64,000 bases of DNA from Pseudoxanthomonas winnipegensis (GTDB taxonomy: Bacteria > Pseudomonadota > Gammaproteobacteria > Xanthomonadales > Xanthomonadaceae): positions 119,768 through 183,767 of the forward strand of contig NZ_SHMH01000010.1 of assembly GCF_004283755.1 (NCBI RefSeq). Direction: 5' to 3'. The notes below the pieces were generated by a model. That model did no database searches, was not told the DNA's origin, and was given only the letters and a program-made list of their open reading frames with translations. Each line of letters opens with the position of its first letter. The first letter of the stretch is position 1. The position numbers and the translations under genes are program-made. This document shows positions 27,717-36,792 of this stretch, piece after piece.

Positions 27717-27738
27717 TGCAATCGATTGCACGATCCTA
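27717..27738 (-). promoter_or_regulatory. LacI-type operator and -10 element of the leftward sugar operon
   Basis: TGCAATCGATTGCA at 27717-27730 is identical to the operator at 16026. On the minus strand TAGGAT (27738-27733) ends 2 bp upstream of it and can serve as -10. The LacI gene lies 120 bp to the right, reading away, so the site can control both directions. Confidence 0.75.
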
Positions 27739-27849
27739 GCATGGCGTCGTGGCCGCGCACGTTGTGCATTGCACCGCAAGGCCGCGCCTGCCCGGGCGCC
27801 GCTGCCCACGGCATAGCCATGGCCACCAAGGACGTGACACGCTTGCCCC

Positions 27850-28854
27850 ATGCCGACCATCTACGACATTGCCAAGCACGCGGGCGTTTCGGCCGGCACG
27901 GTCTCGCGCGCGCTGTCGCGGCCGGAGAAGGTGCTGCCGGAAACGCGTGCGCGCATCGAGCGCGCCGTGGCCACGCTGGGCTACGTGCCCAACGCGGCCG
28001 CGCGCACGCTCAAGACCCAGCGCACCGGCAAGATCCTGGTCACCGTGCCGGACATCGCCAACCCGTTCTTCGCCCAGATCCTGCAGGGCGCCGAGGACGC
28101 GGCGCAGGCGGCCGGCTATGCGGTGCTGCTGGGAGATACCCAACAGCAGCCGGCGCGCGAGGAACGCTATGCGCAGATGCTGCGCCGGAACGAGGCCGAT
28201 GGGCTGATCGTGCTCGGCCACCGGCTGCCGCCGACCGCGCGGCAGATCGTCAAGCAGCTGGGCGCGGCGGCGCCGGTGGTCAACGGCTGCGAGTTCGATC
28301 CGGCGCTGGGCATCCCCAGCGTGCATATCGACAATGCCGCCGCCGCGCGCGCGGCGATGGAGCATCTCTATGCGCTGGGCCACGCGCGCATCGCCGTGGT
28401 CGGCGGTCCGCCGGACAACCCGCTGCACCAGCAGCGCCTGCAGGGCGTGCGCGCGGCGGCCAAGGCGCGTGGCCGGGTGCGCCAGCTGCGGCTGGTGCCC
28501 GGGGACTTCTCGGTGGAATCGGGGCATGCCGCGGCCAGCGCCTGGCTGGGCACCGACGATGCGCCGACCGCGGCGTTCTGCTTCAGCGACCAGTCGGCGC
28601 TGGGCGTGCTGGCGGCCTGCCGCGAACGCGGCCTGCGCGTACCGCGCGACCTCTCGGTGGTCGGCTTCGACGACCTGGCCTCTTCGCGCTACCTCACTCC
28701 GCCGCTGACCACCGTGGCCCAGCCGATGCGCGAGATCGGCGCGCGCGCGGTACAGCTGCTGCTGGACATCCTCGCCGCGGCCGACGTGCCGCTGCAGCAG
28801 ACGCTGACCTTCGAACTGATGCTGCGCGGCTCGACCGCCGCGCCGAAGGCATAA
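27850..28854 (+). CDS. LacI-family transcriptional regulator of the 3-keto-sugar regulon
   Basis: 334 residues. The HTH TIYDIAKHAGVSAGTVSRAL is at residues 3-22, the hinge region around NAAARTLKTQRTG, then a periplasmic-binding-protein-like core with VTVPDIANPFFAQILQGAED, VVGGPPDNPLHQQRLQGV and SVVGFDDLASSRYLTPPLTT. Full length. It is divergent from the isomerase/MFS operon across a perfect operator, and the same operator precedes the GMC operon 11.7 kb away. I infer it represses both and is released by a sugar intermediate. Confidence 0.92.
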   Translation: MPTIYDIAKHAGVSAGTVSRALSRPEKVLPETRARIERAVATLGYVPNAAARTLKTQRTGKILVTVPDIANPFFAQILQGAEDAAQAAGYAVLLGDTQQQPAREERYAQMLRRNEADGLIVLGHRLPPTARQIVKQLGAAAPVVNGCEFDPALGIPSVHIDNAAAARAAMEHLYALGHARIAVVGGPPDNPLHQQRLQGVRAAAKARGRVRQLRLVPGDFSVESGHAAASAWLGTDDAPTAAFCFSDQSALGVLAACRERGLRVPRDLSVVGFDDLASSRYLTPPLTTVAQPMREIGARAVQLLLDILAAADVPLQQTLTFELMLRGSTAAPKA

Positions 28855-28925
28855 GCGCCGCGGCGGCTCGGCACCGCTGACCGACGCCGCTCAAAGATCC
28901 CCAGCGTCATTCCCCCGAAGCCGAA

Positions 28926-29049
28926 ATCCGCCCCTCCCCTTTCGCGCAGCAAAGGGGAGGTTGGGAGGGGGTGCTTTTGCCTTTGCCTTTGCCGCGAAGA
29001 GCGACCCCTCCCCATCCCTCCCCTTGGCCTGCGGCCAAAGGGAGGGGGC
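28926..29049. repeat. CCCTCCC/GGGAGGG hairpin repeat pair, copy 1
   Basis: Two hairpins in the convergent gap: CCCTCCCCTTTCGCGC with GCAAAGGGGAGG, then CCCTCCCCTTGGCC with GGCCAAAGGGAGGGGG. The second arms and the trailing GGGGGCAGA recur at 37018-37167. Possibly also works as terminator between the convergent LacI and GH92 genes. Confidence 0.6.
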
Positions 29050-29082
29050 AGAAACGCGCGCCGCTTCAGACGGCAGGCGTTC

Positions 29083-31566
29083 TCAGACCGGGCAGGCCGC
29101 CGCAGGCGCGGCGTCGGCGGCGGTGCCCCAGCCCTGCGGGTCGGGCTGCGTGCCCAGGGTGTAGTCCAGCGTGCCGCCCTGCTTGAGCGCGTCCACGTCC
29201 ATCCACACCGCCGACTGCGGCTTGCCGTTGAAGCGCACGCCCTGTACGTAACGCGGGCCGGCCTGCGGTGCGGCGTTGCCGCGCACGGTCAGGGTGCGGC
29301 CGTTGCCCAGGTCGATGCGCGCGCTGGTGAAGCGCGGCGGGTGCAACAGCATCTGGCCGGTGCCCGGCATCAGCGGCGAGAAGCCCAGCGTGCTGAACAG
29401 ATAGAACGCCGACATCGTGCCCAGATCGTCGTTGCCTGTCACGCCGTTAGGTGCGTTGGTGAACAAGGTCTGCACCGAGGACAGCACCGTGGCCGTCTTC
29501 CACGGCTGGCCGATCAGGCTGTACAGCGCCGGCACGTGCATGGTCGGCTCGTTGTTGGGGTTATAGCGGTACTGGCCGTAGTAGCTGTAGGGCCCGCCGA
29601 CCCAGGCCTTGCGCGCCGCGCCCTGCGGATCGGCCACGAGCTGGTCGTAGGCGAAGAAGTCGTCCAGCCGCTTGCCCATCGCCTCGCGCCCGCCCATCGC
29701 CGTGGCCAGGCCCGGGATGTCCTGCGGCACCAGCCACTGGTACTGCCACGCCGTGCCCTCATGGAAGCCGTAGTGCGAGCGCGGGTCGTAGGTGCCGGTG
29801 GGTGGGGTGAACCATTGGCCATCGGCCAGGCGAGGACGCGGGAAGCCCTGGTAGCCCGAGGCCTGCTCGTGCAGGTCGGCATCCCAGACCTTGTGCCAGT
29901 TGCCGCCGCGCGTGCGCAGCGCGGCCGCGTCGTCGCCATGGCCCAGCGCACCGGCCATCAGCGACAGCGCGCAGTCGCCCAGCGCGTACTCCAGCGTGGC
30001 CGAGCCGCCGTTCTGCGGATCCACGTCCATGCCCTTGGCCGGGAAGGTGCGATCGAAGAACACGAAGCCGTTTTGCAGATAGTTCACGTTGCCCGCGCGG
30101 CCCTCGTGGCGCGAGGCCAGCGGCGGCACGCCCCAGGCGTTCTTGCGCAGGGCGGCCCAGGCCTGCGGCTCCAGGCCCTTGAGCGCGCCGTAGCGCCACA
30201 GGTCCACCAGGAAGGGCGTGACCGGATCGCCGGTCATGGTGTTGGTGTCGAAGTTGGCGTAGCCCCAGCGCGGCAGCCAGCCGCCCTGCGCGTCGATGGC
30301 CAGCAGCGAACGGCCGATGTCGCGCGCGCGCTGCGGCTCGATCAGCGCCAGCAGCTGGTTCTGCGAGCGATAGGTGTCCCACAGCGAGAAGAACTCGTAA
30401 TAGGTCCAGTCCTTGGCCTCGTGGATGGCGTCGTCGTAGCCGCGGTAGCGGCCGTCGGCGTCGTTGCCGGTCATCGGCTGCAGCAGCGCGTGGTAGAGCG
30501 CGGTGTAGAACACGGCGCGGTCGTCCTTGCTGCCGCCGTCGATGCGGATCTTGGACAGCGCCTGCTGCCACAGCGCACGCGCGTCGCGGCGCATCGGCTC
30601 GAAGGCGCGCAGCTTGCCGCCCTGCATGCCCTCGCTGCGCAGGTTGACGCGCGCGCCCTCGGCATCGACGTGCGAGATCGAGGTGATCGCGGTGACCTGC
30701 TTGTTCTTGCTGGTGTCGAAGCTGACCCAGGCGCCGTTGAGCGGCTCATACTCGCTTTCCATGCTGTCGCGCGCGCCCGGCGTACCGCCGGCCTGGCCCC
30801 ACACGCCGAAGGCCTTGAACGGACGGTCGTACTCGATGCGGAACCAGGTCGCGTACTGATGCCCGCCGCAGAAGCTCAGCGTGGTGATCTTGCCCTCGAC
30901 CACGCGATCGCCGACCACATGCACCTGGCTGCCGATCACCCGATGCTTCTGGTTGGCCTGGCCGACGTTGATCAGCACGTGGCCTTCGCCGGCGGAGGCC
31001 GGGTAGGTGTAGCGCTCGCCCGAGGCGCGGGTCAGGGCGGTGGTCTCCACCTCGATGCCGCCGTAGTCGGTCAGGCGCACGCGATAGTCGCCGGCCTGGC
31101 CGGTCGAGCCGGCCTGCGTGTAGCGCGCGCCGTACTTGGTCTGGTCGAAGACGTCGTTCTTGGACGTATCGAAGTCGCCGCCGGGGCCGATGCGGCCGGT
31201 CACCGGTAGCACCGAGACCTGGCCGCCCTGTTCCCAGCAGCCGGCGCCGGAGATGAAGGAATGGCCGAAGCCGCGGATGCGCTCGTCGCCATCGCGCCAG
31301 CCGGCGTAGTGCGAGCCGATCGGGCTGACCTGGATCATGCCGAACGGTGCGGCGGCGCCGGGGAAGGTGTTGCCCTCATCGCGCGTGCCGATGAAGGTGT
31401 TGACCTGCGCGGCCAGGTCGTCGTCGGCGGCGCGCGCCAGCGTGCCGGTGGCCGGCAGCGCCAGCAGCAGGGCCACGCAGACGGCGCGGCGGCCATGGCG
31501 CAGCAGGGCGCGGCGGCGCGCGTGGGGGGCGGCGGCCGACAGCGGCGCGCGGGTGGGGTGGTCCAT
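29083..31566 (-). CDS. GH92 family exo-alpha-mannosidase, exported
   Basis: 827 residues from ATG 31566, preceded by GAGGGAAGCAC. An upstream start at 31650 would fall in the operator. A long basic N-terminus and hydrophobic run end at ARAADDD. GH92 hallmarks: FIGTRDEGNTFPGAAAPFG near residue 60, FSLWDTYRSQNQLL, HEGTAWQYQWLVPQDIPG with the catalytic Glu, NNEPTMHVPALYS, and GNDDLGTMSAFYLFSTLGF. These calcium-dependent enzymes remove alpha-linked mannose from N-glycans or mannans. The gene is divergent from a LacI regulator and shares an 18-bp motif with the downstream TonB receptor. Confidence 0.95.
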   Translation of the reverse strand: MDHPTRAPLSAAAPHARRRALLRHGRRAVCVALLLALPATGTLARAADDDLAAQVNTFIGTRDEGNTFPGAAAPFGMIQVSPIGSHYAGWRDGDERIRGFGHSFISGAGCWEQGGQVSVLPVTGRIGPGGDFDTSKNDVFDQTKYGARYTQAGSTGQAGDYRVRLTDYGGIEVETTALTRASGERYTYPASAGEGHVLINVGQANQKHRVIGSQVHVVGDRVVEGKITTLSFCGGHQYATWFRIEYDRPFKAFGVWGQAGGTPGARDSMESEYEPLNGAWVSFDTSKNKQVTAITSISHVDAEGARVNLRSEGMQGGKLRAFEPMRRDARALWQQALSKIRIDGGSKDDRAVFYTALYHALLQPMTGNDADGRYRGYDDAIHEAKDWTYYEFFSLWDTYRSQNQLLALIEPQRARDIGRSLLAIDAQGGWLPRWGYANFDTNTMTGDPVTPFLVDLWRYGALKGLEPQAWAALRKNAWGVPPLASRHEGRAGNVNYLQNGFVFFDRTFPAKGMDVDPQNGGSATLEYALGDCALSLMAGALGHGDDAAALRTRGGNWHKVWDADLHEQASGYQGFPRPRLADGQWFTPPTGTYDPRSHYGFHEGTAWQYQWLVPQDIPGLATAMGGREAMGKRLDDFFAYDQLVADPQGAARKAWVGGPYSYYGQYRYNPNNEPTMHVPALYSLIGQPWKTATVLSSVQTLFTNAPNGVTGNDDLGTMSAFYLFSTLGFSPLMPGTGQMLLHPPRFTSARIDLGNGRTLTVRGNAAPQAGPRYVQGVRFNGKPQSAVWMDVDALKQGGTLDYTLGTQPDPQGWGTAADAAPAAACPV

Positions 31567-31634
31567 CGTGCTTCCCTCGTGATCGATGCAATGGCGGCGC
31601 GCCGCGGCGGCGGAGCCAGCCAGGCGTCGGCCGG
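31567..31634 (-). other. 5' leader of the GH92 gene
   Basis: Lies between the GH92 start codon and the putative operator. It contains the ribosome-binding site GAGGGAAG. No other feature seen. Confidence 0.4.
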
Positions 31635-31652
31635 ATTTAGAACGATCCAAAT
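31635..31652. promoter_or_regulatory. Putative operator of the mannosidase LacI regulator, site 1
   Basis: ATTTAGAACGATCCAAAT, an imperfect palindrome around CG in the GH92-lacI divergent region. 16 of 18 positions match 33432-33449 in front of the TonB receptor gene. A CG-centred dyad is usual for LacI-family operators. The rest of the gap to the LacI start at 31917 shows nothing further. Confidence 0.6.
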
Positions 31653-31916
31653 CGACATTTCAAGCCGATTCGGCCACAGGCGACGCAAATGTCAGCCACG
31701 CCTGCGAAAACCGGCGATCGCGTCGAAGGATGCACCGAGCCGATGCTGCGGACGCACATGGATCCAGCGCGCGGCATCCCGTCCGGCCGCCATGGTGACG
31801 ACGCCATCGCCATGCCTGACGCCGCGCCACCGACGCGGCGACTTGCGGCCGGCACCGGCCATCGCGCAGCATGGCCGGTGCTGGGCCGTTCCAGCCAGGC
31901 CCAGGGCATGCGACAC

Positions 31917-32966
31917 ATGGCCGATACCCCCCGCAGGATCACGCTCAACGACATCGCCCATGCCTGCGGGGTGTCGCGCGCCACCGTCTCGCTCGTCCTG
32001 CGCAGCAGTCCGCTGGTGCATGCCGACACGCGCGAGCGCGTCGAGGCCGAGATGCGCCGCCAGGGCTACGTCTACAACCGTGCCGCAGCCAATCTGCGTC
32101 AGCGCGTGTCCACCGCGGTGGCGCTGGTGGTCAACGACCTGGCCAACCCGTTCTTCGCCGAGTTCGCCGCGGGCGTGGACGAGGCGCTGGGCGCCAAGGG
32201 CTATGTCACCCTGCTGGGCAGCAGCGGCGAATCGGCGCAGCGCCAGCGCCAGGTGCTGGGCTCGCTGATGGAGCACAACCCGGCCGGGGTGATCCTCTCG
32301 CCGGCCGAGGGCAGCGCCTTCGCCGACCTGGAGACGGTGATCGGCCGGCACACGCCGCTGCTGGTGTTCAACCGCGAGGTGGCCGGCAGCGCGTCCAAGG
32401 GCTTCCTCTACGATTTCATCGGCTTGGACAACCGCGCCGGCGCGCGCGCGGCGACCGAACTGCTGCTGGCGCAGGGGCACCGCCGCATCGCCTTCTATGG
32501 CGGGCATGCCGACTCGAGCTCGTGCCGCCAGCGCCGCGCCGGCTATCGCGAGGCCATGGCGGCGGCGGGGCTGCAGGTGCCCGATGCCTGGATGATCGAG
32601 ACCGCGCCCACGCGGCTGGAAGGCAATGCCCGCGCCGGCCTGCTGTTCGCCGATGGCGCTACGCCCACCGCGGCGGTCTGCTACAACGACGCGGTCGCGC
32701 TGGGGCTGATGCTGGGCCTGGTGCGCGAGGGGCGCCAGCCGGGCGTGGACTTCGCGGTGACCGGCTTCGACGATATTCCCGAGGCGGCGGTGGGCGTGCC
32801 GCCGCTGACCACCATCAGCACCGATCCACGCGAGCGCGGCCGTCAGGCCGCGGCGATGGTGGTCGAACGCGCCGCCCACCCCGGCATGGCCCGCCGCACC
32901 AGTGTCGTGCCGGCGCTGTTGACCCAGCGTGCGAGTACATACGGCAAGGCGAAGGCGCGGCGCTGA
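31917..32966 (+). CDS. LacI-family transcriptional regulator of the mannose-glycan locus
   Basis: 349 residues from ATG 31917 (MADTPRR); ATG 31908 would add three. HTH ITLNDIAHACGVSRATVSLVL at residues 8-28; ligand domain with VNDLANPFFAEFAAGVDEAL, FYGGHADSSSCRQRRAGY and AVTGFDDIPEAAVGVPPLTT. The longer open frame beginning at 31689 is unlike the family and is not used. Divergent from GH92 and upstream of the TonB receptor; both have the same 18-bp motif, so it is the likely local regulator. Inducer probably mannose or a mannoside. Confidence 0.9.
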   Translation: MADTPRRITLNDIAHACGVSRATVSLVLRSSPLVHADTRERVEAEMRRQGYVYNRAAANLRQRVSTAVALVVNDLANPFFAEFAAGVDEALGAKGYVTLLGSSGESAQRQRQVLGSLMEHNPAGVILSPAEGSAFADLETVIGRHTPLLVFNREVAGSASKGFLYDFIGLDNRAGARAATELLLAQGHRRIAFYGGHADSSSCRQRRAGYREAMAAAGLQVPDAWMIETAPTRLEGNARAGLLFADGATPTAAVCYNDAVALGLMLGLVREGRQPGVDFAVTGFDDIPEAAVGVPPLTTISTDPRERGRQAAAMVVERAAHPGMARRTSVVPALLTQRASTYGKAKARR

Positions 32967-33431
32967 AAGCAGGGTGTGCGTGATCGCCATTGGCGATGTG
33001 CGTTGCCTACAACGATCGCAACGCGCGCGAAGTGGTTTCTTCGCGCCGGCGGCAGCCGTGCCCGCGCGTTGCGCATCCACCCGTAGCGGATGCACTTGCA
33101 CAGCGTTCCGCACTTTTGGAGATGACAGTCGCTGCGCGATGCGCTTGTAGAGCGGAGCTTGCTCCGCTGCGTTTCGGCCAGATCGTCTGGAAGCCCCAGC
33201 GGAGCAAGCTCCGCTCTACAAGGGGGCTGCGATTCGATCTGAGGGACGGTTGCTCCCACAGGGAACTTCGGCGCCACCGCCGGGCTTGCGCGACATGCGC
33301 GCGATGCACGCCTTTCAGACGAAACCCACGCGCCACGGACGTGGCAGCGTTTTCAGATCGTGTGTCTGTCCGGTGTTCGCTGCAGGGCAGCATGCCTTTT
33401 CGGAAGCGGCGTGATATTTCTACGCCGCGCC
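32967..33431. other. Gene-free spacer between LacI and TonB receptor genes
   Basis: Contains REP copy C (33147-33219) followed by a flank GATTCGATCTGAGGGACGG that resembles the flank of copy A. Open frames here are shadows without recognisable product. The receptor promoter should lie at the right end. Confidence 0.5.
33147..33219. repeat. REP-like inverted repeat, copy C
   Basis: Arms GTAGAGCGGAGCTTGCTCCG and CGGAGCAAGCTCCGCTCTAC, with a different centre. This is the only copy between two genes on the same strand. Confidence 0.9.
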
Positions 33432-33449
33432 AGTTAGATCGATCCAAAT
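33432..33449. promoter_or_regulatory. Putative operator of the mannosidase LacI regulator, site 2
   Basis: AGTTAGATCGATCCAAAT, 112 bp before the TonB receptor start, differs from site 1 (31635-31652) at two positions. It links receptor and GH92 expression. Confidence 0.6.
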
Positions 33450-33560
33450 GCGGGTTTCATGAACGGGCCATCGCCAGGCCTGGCTGCCCCGTCGTGGACG
33501 CGACCGCCTGGTACACGCCACCGCATCGTCGTGAAGTTCATTCAACGAGAGAGAGACGCA

Positions 33561-36500
33561 ATGAACGACAGCTCATTCCCCAAGCGCCAGCTGCTGGCGC
33601 TTGCCATCGCCGCCAGCTGCGCGGCGGCTTCCGCGCCAGGCTGGGCCCAGCAGGCCGCCACGCCCGCGCCCGCCAATGCCGCCCCGGCCAACGCGCCGCA
33701 GACCGACGCGTCCCAGACCAGCGCACCGCAGCAGGCGACCGACCTGGACAAGGTCACCGTTACCGGCTACCGCTATTCGATCGAGCAGAGCCTGGATCAG
33801 AAGCGTGAGGCCAATGCGGTGGTCGAAGTGGTCACCGCCGAGGACGTGGGCAAATTCCCTGACAAGAACGTGGCCGACGCGCTGCAGCGCGTGCCCGGCG
33901 TGATCATCACCCGCGACGGTGGCGAGGGTAAGAACGTCAGCGTGCGCGGCCTGTCCTCCGAGCTGACCCTGACCGAGCTCAACGGCAACTACGTGGCCAG
34001 CGCCGAGACCAACGGCGATCCCACGCGCTCGTTCAACTACACGCTGCTGCCGTCGAACATGCTCTCCAGCGCCGAGCTGTTCAAGACGCCCGAGGCGCGC
34101 CTGGACGAGGGCGGCATCGGCGGCACGGTGATCCTGCACACGCGCCGTCCGCTGGAGCAGGAGGCCAATACCGGCTTCGTCTCGGCCGAAGGCACCTGGG
34201 CCGACACGACCAAGAAGACCGACGGTCAGTTCTCCGGCTCCTATTCCTGGCACGACAAGGACGACCGCTTCGGCGTGTTCGTCGGCTACACCCAGCAGAA
34301 GCGCACCGTGCGCACCCTGGGCGTGGATACCAGCGCCTGGAACTGGTACAGCGACGACAACGAGGCCCATCCGGCCACCGACGTCAACGGCAAGCCCTCC
34401 AACTTCGACAGCTACTGGTGGGGCGAGTCGGGCTTCTACGACCAGAACGGCAAGTACTACACGAATTTCATGATGCCCAACGTCGTGAACTTCAAGTCGG
34501 AGAAGGAGGAGCGCGAGCGCAAGGGTGGGCAGATCACCCTGCAGTTCAAGCCGACCGACGATCTGACCTTCACCGCCAACTACTTCCGGTTCGACATGGA
34601 CCGGAACTCGCAGACCAACACCTTGTCGGTGCCGGAGTGGAACCTGGCCCGCTACTCGGGCGACGGCAACTGGCCGGGCGGGCGCCTGCTGGACGGGCTG
34701 ACCATGGACCCCAGCGGCACCGTGGTCACCGGCGCGCAGTACAGCGTGCACCCGAACAAGACCTACTACTGCAGCGAGGCGGCCGCCGCGGCTGGCGGCA
34801 TGCGGCCCGGCGGCTGGGGCCCTGACGACTGCACCATCCCCACGCCGTGGCTGACCGGTTCCTACAACCGCGAGAAGGCGCGTTCGCAGATGGCCGACTT
34901 CGAGCTGGCCTGGACCAGCGAGCGGCTGGACATCGCGGTCAAGGCCGGCCGCACCTGGGCCGATGGCGGCCCGCAGGTGCAGATGACCATGCCGGTCAAG
35001 CCGCGCCTGCCCACCACGGCCGGCAGCAACGGCACCACGGTCAACGGCACCGGCGCCTACACGCTGGGCAACTACTACACCGCCTGGGATCTGACCGGCA
35101 CGCCCTCGCTGCAGGTCTCGCCCGAGCTGATGAACAACCTGCGCAACGGCATCGGCGAGATCGACCTGGGCTCGACCGGCTCGTCGTGGACGCGCAACAG
35201 CACCTGGCAGAAGTTCGCGCAGAGCGACTTCACCTGGCGCGGCGAGACCGGCAGCGTGCTCGATTCGATCCAGTTCGGCATGAAGTACCGCGACGGTGGC
35301 ACGCGCCGCAGCACCGGCAACAACTACTGGGTCTGCCAGGGCGCCGATCCGTCCGACTACGACAGCCGCTTCCAGAACGGCTGCGATCCGGCCGCCTCGG
35401 TGTTCCAGTCGCAGTTCCTGTATCCGGAGCAGATCGGCAACATCGCCGGCGCGTTCAACACCAACGCCTTCCCGGCGATCAACTATCCGGCCTACATCGA
35501 CTATCTCAACAAGACCTACGGGCCGATGCAGACCCGGCAGGAAGACAACTTCGTCTTCAACGTCGGCGAGAAGATCTATTCGGCTTATCTGCAGGCCAAC
35601 TTCCGCACCGAGCGCCTGCGCGGCAACATCGGCCTGCGCCTGGTGCACACCGACCAGCATGCCGACTCCACCGACCGGGTCGATTACTACAACGACTACT
35701 TCTTCGACGATGCGGCCGGCAATCCCGCACCCTGCCTGCCGGGCAACCTGCCGGCGGCCGGCGCGCCGGCGGGCTCGGGCTGCGTCAGCGGCTTCACCAC
35801 GCTGCCGGACAGCCAGACCAACCCGGCCAGCGGCCACATCTCCTCGTTCGTGGTCAGCTCGCTGGACCGCAGCTACGTGGACCGCCTGCCGAGCTTCAAC
35901 ATCGCCTACGACCTGACCGACAACCTGGTGTTGCGCGGCGCGGCGTCCAAGGTGATGGCGCGACCGAGCTACGGCGACATCGCCGCGCCCGGCGGCCTGC
36001 AGTACTACAGCCAGGAATACGTCAACGATCGGCGCCTGATCGGCGGCGGCGACGTGACCGGCTGGTACGGCTCGGGCAGCAACAAGGCGCTGGAGCCCTA
36101 CAAGGCCAACCAGTACGACTTAGGGCTGGAGTGGTACTTCCATCCGGGTTCGGTCGCCGGCGTCGGCCTGTTCCGCAAGGACGTGAGCAACTTCCTGCTG
36201 CCGGTGGTCCAGGACGTCACCCAGAACATCGGCGGGCAGAGCGTGGTGGTGCAGAACTACTCCACCACCGCCAGCGGCCGCGACGCGGTGTCCGAGGGCG
36301 TGGAGGTCTATGCGCAGCACACCTTCGATTTCGGCCTGGGTCTGCAGTTCAACTACACCTACAACAAGACCAACGAGGCACCGGTCACGCTGGAGGACGG
36401 CACCGAGATCGGCAAGTCGCCGCTGGTGGGCAGCGCCAAGAACCAGACCAACCTGACGGTGTTCTACGAAACCGAGAAGCTGCTGCTGCGCGCGTCCTAC

Positions 36501-36743
36501 AACCGGCGCGGCCAGGTGGTCGACGGCCTGGTCAGCGGTCTGAACGTGTACGAGGAGCCGTATCAGCAGATCGACCTCAACGCGGCCTACAACTTCACGC
36601 CGGCCTTCAGCCTGACCGCTTCGATCCTCAACCTGACCAAAGAAGAGACGCGCACCTACCTGGGCAACGACACCAAGGCGCGTTTCAACTCCAACGGCTA
36701 TGCCGGTCGGATCGCGTTCCTGGGCCTGACCTACAAGTTCTGA
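33561..36743 (+). CDS. TonB-dependent receptor, probable mannose-glycan uptake
   Basis: 1060 residues from ATG 33561 after GAGAGAGAC. A signal peptide ends at GWAQQ near residue 30, then an Ala/Pro-rich linker. The plug domain starts at the TonB box-like DKVTVTGYRYSIEQSLDQKR and contains VGKFPDKNVADALQRVPGV and RGLSSELTLTELNG. The 22-strand barrel ends GRIAFLGLTYKF with terminal Phe, the outer-membrane assembly signal. It belongs to the large carbohydrate TonB receptors typical of Xanthomonas. Located between mannosidase and halogenase genes under a shared operator. Substrate inferred from neighbours. Confidence 0.93.
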   Translation: MNDSSFPKRQLLALAIAASCAAASAPGWAQQAATPAPANAAPANAPQTDASQTSAPQQATDLDKVTVTGYRYSIEQSLDQKREANAVVEVVTAEDVGKFPDKNVADALQRVPGVIITRDGGEGKNVSVRGLSSELTLTELNGNYVASAETNGDPTRSFNYTLLPSNMLSSAELFKTPEARLDEGGIGGTVILHTRRPLEQEANTGFVSAEGTWADTTKKTDGQFSGSYSWHDKDDRFGVFVGYTQQKRTVRTLGVDTSAWNWYSDDNEAHPATDVNGKPSNFDSYWWGESGFYDQNGKYYTNFMMPNVVNFKSEKEERERKGGQITLQFKPTDDLTFTANYFRFDMDRNSQTNTLSVPEWNLARYSGDGNWPGGRLLDGLTMDPSGTVVTGAQYSVHPNKTYYCSEAAAAAGGMRPGGWGPDDCTIPTPWLTGSYNREKARSQMADFELAWTSERLDIAVKAGRTWADGGPQVQMTMPVKPRLPTTAGSNGTTVNGTGAYTLGNYYTAWDLTGTPSLQVSPELMNNLRNGIGEIDLGSTGSSWTRNSTWQKFAQSDFTWRGETGSVLDSIQFGMKYRDGGTRRSTGNNYWVCQGADPSDYDSRFQNGCDPAASVFQSQFLYPEQIGNIAGAFNTNAFPAINYPAYIDYLNKTYGPMQTRQEDNFVFNVGEKIYSAYLQANFRTERLRGNIGLRLVHTDQHADSTDRVDYYNDYFFDDAAGNPAPCLPGNLPAAGAPAGSGCVSGFTTLPDSQTNPASGHISSFVVSSLDRSYVDRLPSFNIAYDLTDNLVLRGAASKVMARPSYGDIAAPGGLQYYSQEYVNDRRLIGGGDVTGWYGSGSNKALEPYKANQYDLGLEWYFHPGSVAGVGLFRKDVSNFLLPVVQDVTQNIGGQSVVVQNYSTTASGRDAVSEGVEVYAQHTFDFGLGLQFNYTYNKTNEAPVTLEDGTEIGKSPLVGSAKNQTNLTVFYETEKLLLRASYNRRGQVVDGLVSGLNVYEEPYQQIDLNAAYNFTPAFSLTASILNLTKEETRTYLGNDTKARFNSNGYAGRIAFLGLTYKF

Positions 36744-36750
36744 TGCGGGA

Positions 36751-36792
36751 CTTCCCGCGCCTCTCCCCGGGGGCGTGGGGCTTTTTTTTTTT
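36751..36792 (+). terminator. Terminator after the TonB receptor gene
   Basis: A GC-rich hairpin (CCCGCGCCTCTCCCC paired with GGGGGCGTGGGG, some bulges) is followed by a run of eleven Ts at 36782-36792. It starts 7 nt after the stop codon, a standard Rho-independent layout. The T11 run is the longest homopolymer I saw in the window. Confidence 0.75.

Noticed and set aside
33573..35837. 754-codon minus-strand frame opposite the TonB receptor
   Set aside because: Shadow of the receptor coding frame with low-complexity composition.
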